A stretch of 64,000 nucleotides of DNA, from contig CAJUQA010000002.1 in assembly GCA_910588375.1 (NCBI GenBank), positions 62,001 through 126,000 on the forward strand. Direction: 5' to 3'. Position 1 is the stretch's first letter. Each line of letters starts with the position of its first letter. The notes below the pieces were generated by a model. The model searched no databases. It was not told the DNA's origin and saw only the letters and a program-made list of their open reading frames with translations. Below are positions 61,755-64,000 of the stretch, one piece after another. The DNA is from an uncultured Odoribacter sp. (GTDB taxonomy: Bacteria; Bacteroidota; Bacteroidia; Bacteroidales; Marinifilaceae). The translations under genes were made by a program, and so were the position numbers.

Positions 61755-63686
61755 GTGAGGAAAATAGGAATCATCGGAATCATCTGGATAAGTATGCTGG
61801 CGGCATGCGGGGCGGTGACGGCAGCGGAATACGGCTTCCGGGATTCGGTGCTCTCCGTTCCGCTGCACCGGGATTCTTTACGGATAACAAGGGAACCGGT
61901 GTTGAATATGTCGGTGGTTTTTCTGCCCGACAGCCTGATTCGCGATACCCTGCGGTACGAATTTACCAAAATCAAGAACATTGCCGGCAAAAGTGCCTTT
62001 ACGAAAGAGTTGTACAAACTGTTTTTTGTCAATCCTAAGCGTAACCGCGTCAATGTGATGCGTACGCAGAACAGTGAGGAGCGCTTCAAAGATTTTTACG
62101 GGGAAAAAATCCGGAACATTCACATCAAAGTCTTGCCCCCGTACGGCACGAGCGTGTATGACACGACCTATTCGGAGCAGGATTTGGGGTGGCTGCGGGT
62201 GGTAGCGAATAAGATACACATGAAAACCGCCGAAAGGACTCTGCGGAAGCAATTGACCATAAAGCCCGGAGACCGTCTGATTCCTTTTGAACTGGTGCAG
62301 AACGAAATTATGCTCCGGCGGTTGGCTTATATCGAGGACGTGTCCGTATGGGTCAGCCGTGTGGCCGGAGTGCCGGGGGAGGTGGATGTCACCATCATCT
62401 GTAAAGACGACTTTTCGTGGGGGATGGAAGTATCTTCCAATTTTATCAATTCGGCGCGTATCGGCGTGCAGAATAAGAATTTCATGAAAATAGGCCACCT
62501 GCTGGATTATGAAATCAGTTACAGAGGGACGAAAGACCGGAAATGGGGGAACATGGTCCGCTATCAGGTGAACAGTATCTTTGGGACGCATTTCGATTTG
62601 ATGCTTTATTACCGGAACGACTACGATGCCAAACAGATGTGGGGGACGGTGGAAAGGCAGTTCCTGACCTCCAATGTGAAATGGGCGGGGGGACTTACCC
62701 TTAGCCGGGTGTTCCGCTCGGACGCATTGCCTGACATCGATTTGAAACACCAGGACTATCCGTTTAATTATTTTGCGCAGGATGTATGGGCGGGAAGGTC
62801 TTTCCTCTTGAAAACCAGACATCAGTATACCCGGAATATGTATGTTGCCGCCCGTTTTCTGAATACGGTGTTTAATGACCGTCCGGATATTTCCGTGGAT
62901 TCGAACCAGTTTTATTACAACCGCCATAGTTATTTCGCCGCATTTACTTACCAGAAACTGAAATATTATAAAGCGAACCTTATTTACGATTTCGGACGTA
63001 CCGAAGATATTCCCGCGGGACTTTCTTCCGCTTTTACGATGGGGTATGAAAACAATGATTTTGAAAATGCCACCTACTGGGGCTACCAGTTCCGCTATTC
63101 GCATTTCAACAAATATACGGAGAGGTATTATGCCCTTGATGCGGCGGTGAGTTCCTACCTGTATCGCGGAAAATTTCAGCGGGGACTGGTGAAAGTGGGA
63201 CTGCATCACATCAGTAACCTGATAAGCGTGGGGCACTACCGTTTCCGCTTTTATAACGATGTGAATTACGTTTCCGGTTTCCGGCGTTATGCGAACGATT
63301 ATCTCTATTTTCGGGATGAGGATATTCTGGGGTTTGATTCCGATACCTTGCGCGGCAACCAGAAACTGTCGGTGTCCTTGTCCACGACTTTCTTTTTCCC
63401 TTATATCTACAAAGGGTTCCGTATGTCTTTCACCAACTTTGTCGATTTCGGCACGATTGTCCCGAAAGAAACTTCCGTCTTTAAAGGGAAGACCTATTGG
63501 GGCATAGGCCTGGCCGTGAACTTGCGGAACGATAACATCGTATTCAAGAATATCAGTCTGCGGCTCTCGTTCTATCCCGATCCGCCTGCGGATATGCGCT
63601 GGTTTGAGGCCTCGATGTCGGGGAAACTGCAGAACGGTTTCTACGATTATCAGGTGGGCAAACCGTCGATTATCGTGTATGAGTGA
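61755..63686 (+). CDS. Putative outer-membrane barrel protein with POTRA-like domain
   Basis: The 643-residue protein starts with GTG. Its N-terminus reads as a signal peptide; LAACG around Cys18 also looks like a lipobox, so anchoring is open. Residues 145-215 (LRKQLTIKPGDRLIPFELVQ, LRRLAYIEDVSVWV) resemble a POTRA domain, and the rest has alternating aromatic beta strands like an Omp85 barrel. I do not recognise a characterised family. A 603-codon frame on the opposite strand is a shadow. It follows apbE by 26 bases. Confidence 0.75.
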   Translation: MRKIGIIGIIWISMLAACGAVTAAEYGFRDSVLSVPLHRDSLRITREPVLNMSVVFLPDSLIRDTLRYEFTKIKNIAGKSAFTKELYKLFFVNPKRNRVNVMRTQNSEERFKDFYGEKIRNIHIKVLPPYGTSVYDTTYSEQDLGWLRVVANKIHMKTAERTLRKQLTIKPGDRLIPFELVQNEIMLRRLAYIEDVSVWVSRVAGVPGEVDVTIICKDDFSWGMEVSSNFINSARIGVQNKNFMKIGHLLDYEISYRGTKDRKWGNMVRYQVNSIFGTHFDLMLYYRNDYDAKQMWGTVERQFLTSNVKWAGGLTLSRVFRSDALPDIDLKHQDYPFNYFAQDVWAGRSFLLKTRHQYTRNMYVAARFLNTVFNDRPDISVDSNQFYYNRHSYFAAFTYQKLKYYKANLIYDFGRTEDIPAGLSSAFTMGYENNDFENATYWGYQFRYSHFNKYTERYYALDAAVSSYLYRGKFQRGLVKVGLHHISNLISVGHYRFRFYNDVNYVSGFRRYANDYLYFRDEDILGFDSDTLRGNQKLSVSLSTTFFFPYIYKGFRMSFTNFVDFGTIVPKETSVFKGKTYWGIGLAVNLRNDNIVFKNISLRLSFYPDPPADMRWFEASMSGKLQNGFYDYQVGKPSIIVYE

Positions 63687-63695
63687 CATTTTTGT

Positions 63696-63703
63696 TATCT
63701 TTG
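63696..63703 (+). promoter_or_regulatory. -7 box of the last gene
   Basis: TATCTTTG is a perfect match, 30 bases before the ATG at 63734. The -33 box is unclear. Confidence 0.55.
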
Positions 63704-63733
63704 CGCGGTTGTATTGAAATAAATTTGATTTGA

Positions 63734-64000
63734 ATGAAGAAAGTTTTTCTGTTTTCTGTTTTTTTATTGTGCGGCTTGGTATTCTCTCAAATACTGCCCG
63801 GAATGATGGGAGAGGCCTATGTTTCTTTTGAAAGAGTATTTAAAAACCTGATGTTTATCTGTCTGGCCTTTATTATGATTAACGTCGGGAGGGAATTCGA
63901 GCTGGACAAGAAAAAATGGAAATCCTATACGGCCGATTACTTTATTGCCATGGCGACAGCCGCCGTGCCCTGGCTGTTGGTGGCATTCTATTACATCTAT
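63734..64000 (+). CDS. Putative cation:proton antiporter, N-terminal part (runs past the window)
   Basis: The first 89 residues show three membrane segments (VFLFSVFLLCGLVFSQILPG, NLMFICLAFIMINVGREFE, TADYFIAMATAAVPWLLVA). The pattern fits the start of the sodium/hydrogen exchanger-like proteins of Bacteroidetes. The rest lies outside the window, so the call is provisional. Confidence 0.55.
   Translation, partial: MKKVFLFSVFLLCGLVFSQILPGMMGEAYVSFERVFKNLMFICLAFIMINVGREFELDKKKWKSYTADYFIAMATAAVPWLLVAFYYIY

Noticed and set aside
61878..63689. 603-codon frame on the minus strand
   Set aside because: It lies opposite the barrel protein gene at 61755, shows no recognisable domain and no start context. 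It is a codon-usage shadow.

Overview
The window is a contiguous stretch of a Bacteroidales-type chromosome. Evidence for this includes SusC/SusD pairs with an ECF sigma factor and FecR anti-sigma factor, a two-subunit style of outer-membrane biology (Omp85-like proteins, lipoproteins with short lipoboxes), the small DUF4295 protein behind rpmB-rpmG, DUF4491 and DUF6266 proteins, and repeated -7 boxes of the Bacteroidetes form TAnnTTTG with almost no sigma70-like -10 boxes. An amino-acid-fermenting gut member near Odoribacter/Butyricimonas is my best guess, from the protease-centred SusCD locus and HydF, but the sequence alone does not prove the genus.

Layout. 1-3.1 kb: the 3' part of argS and a small metabolic operon (PHP phosphatase, TSCPD protein, inositol monophosphatase). 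3.2-15.4 kb: a complete ECF sigma / FecR / SusC / SusD locus whose enzymes are two exported proteases (a papain-fold C1 peptidase and a large metzincin-like zinc protease), so it looks built for peptide or protein capture rather than glycans. 15.5-17.1 kb: a divergent HxlR regulator and exported metallo-beta-lactamase-fold protein that lacks most metal ligands. 17.3-25.7 kb: tRNA-Asp, S9 peptidase, recA-bcp, DUF4491-thioesterase, M3 peptidase, rpmB-rpmG-DUF4295, OB-fold lipoprotein. 26.3-38.2 kb: uvrA, a gamma-carbonic-anhydrase-like/rpe/ftsE operon, hsp20, two tRNA-Gly genes, menA-CPBP, uvrB, thioesterase, prfC.

38.2-43.2 kb is the most unusual part. A promoter with good -33 and -7 boxes lies between 15-bp inverted repeats (one mismatch) and beside four tandem 11-bp repeats, and it drives two paralogous DUF6266 genes. 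A structured, terminator-ending leader then precedes a 936-residue exported protein with an SUMF1-like domain and an ALK-type glycine-rich domain. I read this as a candidate phase-variable cassette.

43.3-52.8 kb: nfo-yfcE-ctpA, then purB-msbA-queF on the other strand, then an EI24 protein and NfeD. 52.8-55 kb: a TetR regulator, a broken C-terminal hsdS remnant and a DUF1016 (YhcG) nuclease, the relic of a type I restriction locus. 55-64 kb: YitT, hydF (converging and overlapping), a sigma54-type response regulator without a DNA-binding domain, a patatin-Omp85 fusion, apbE, a second barrel-like protein, and the start of a putative cation:proton antiporter.
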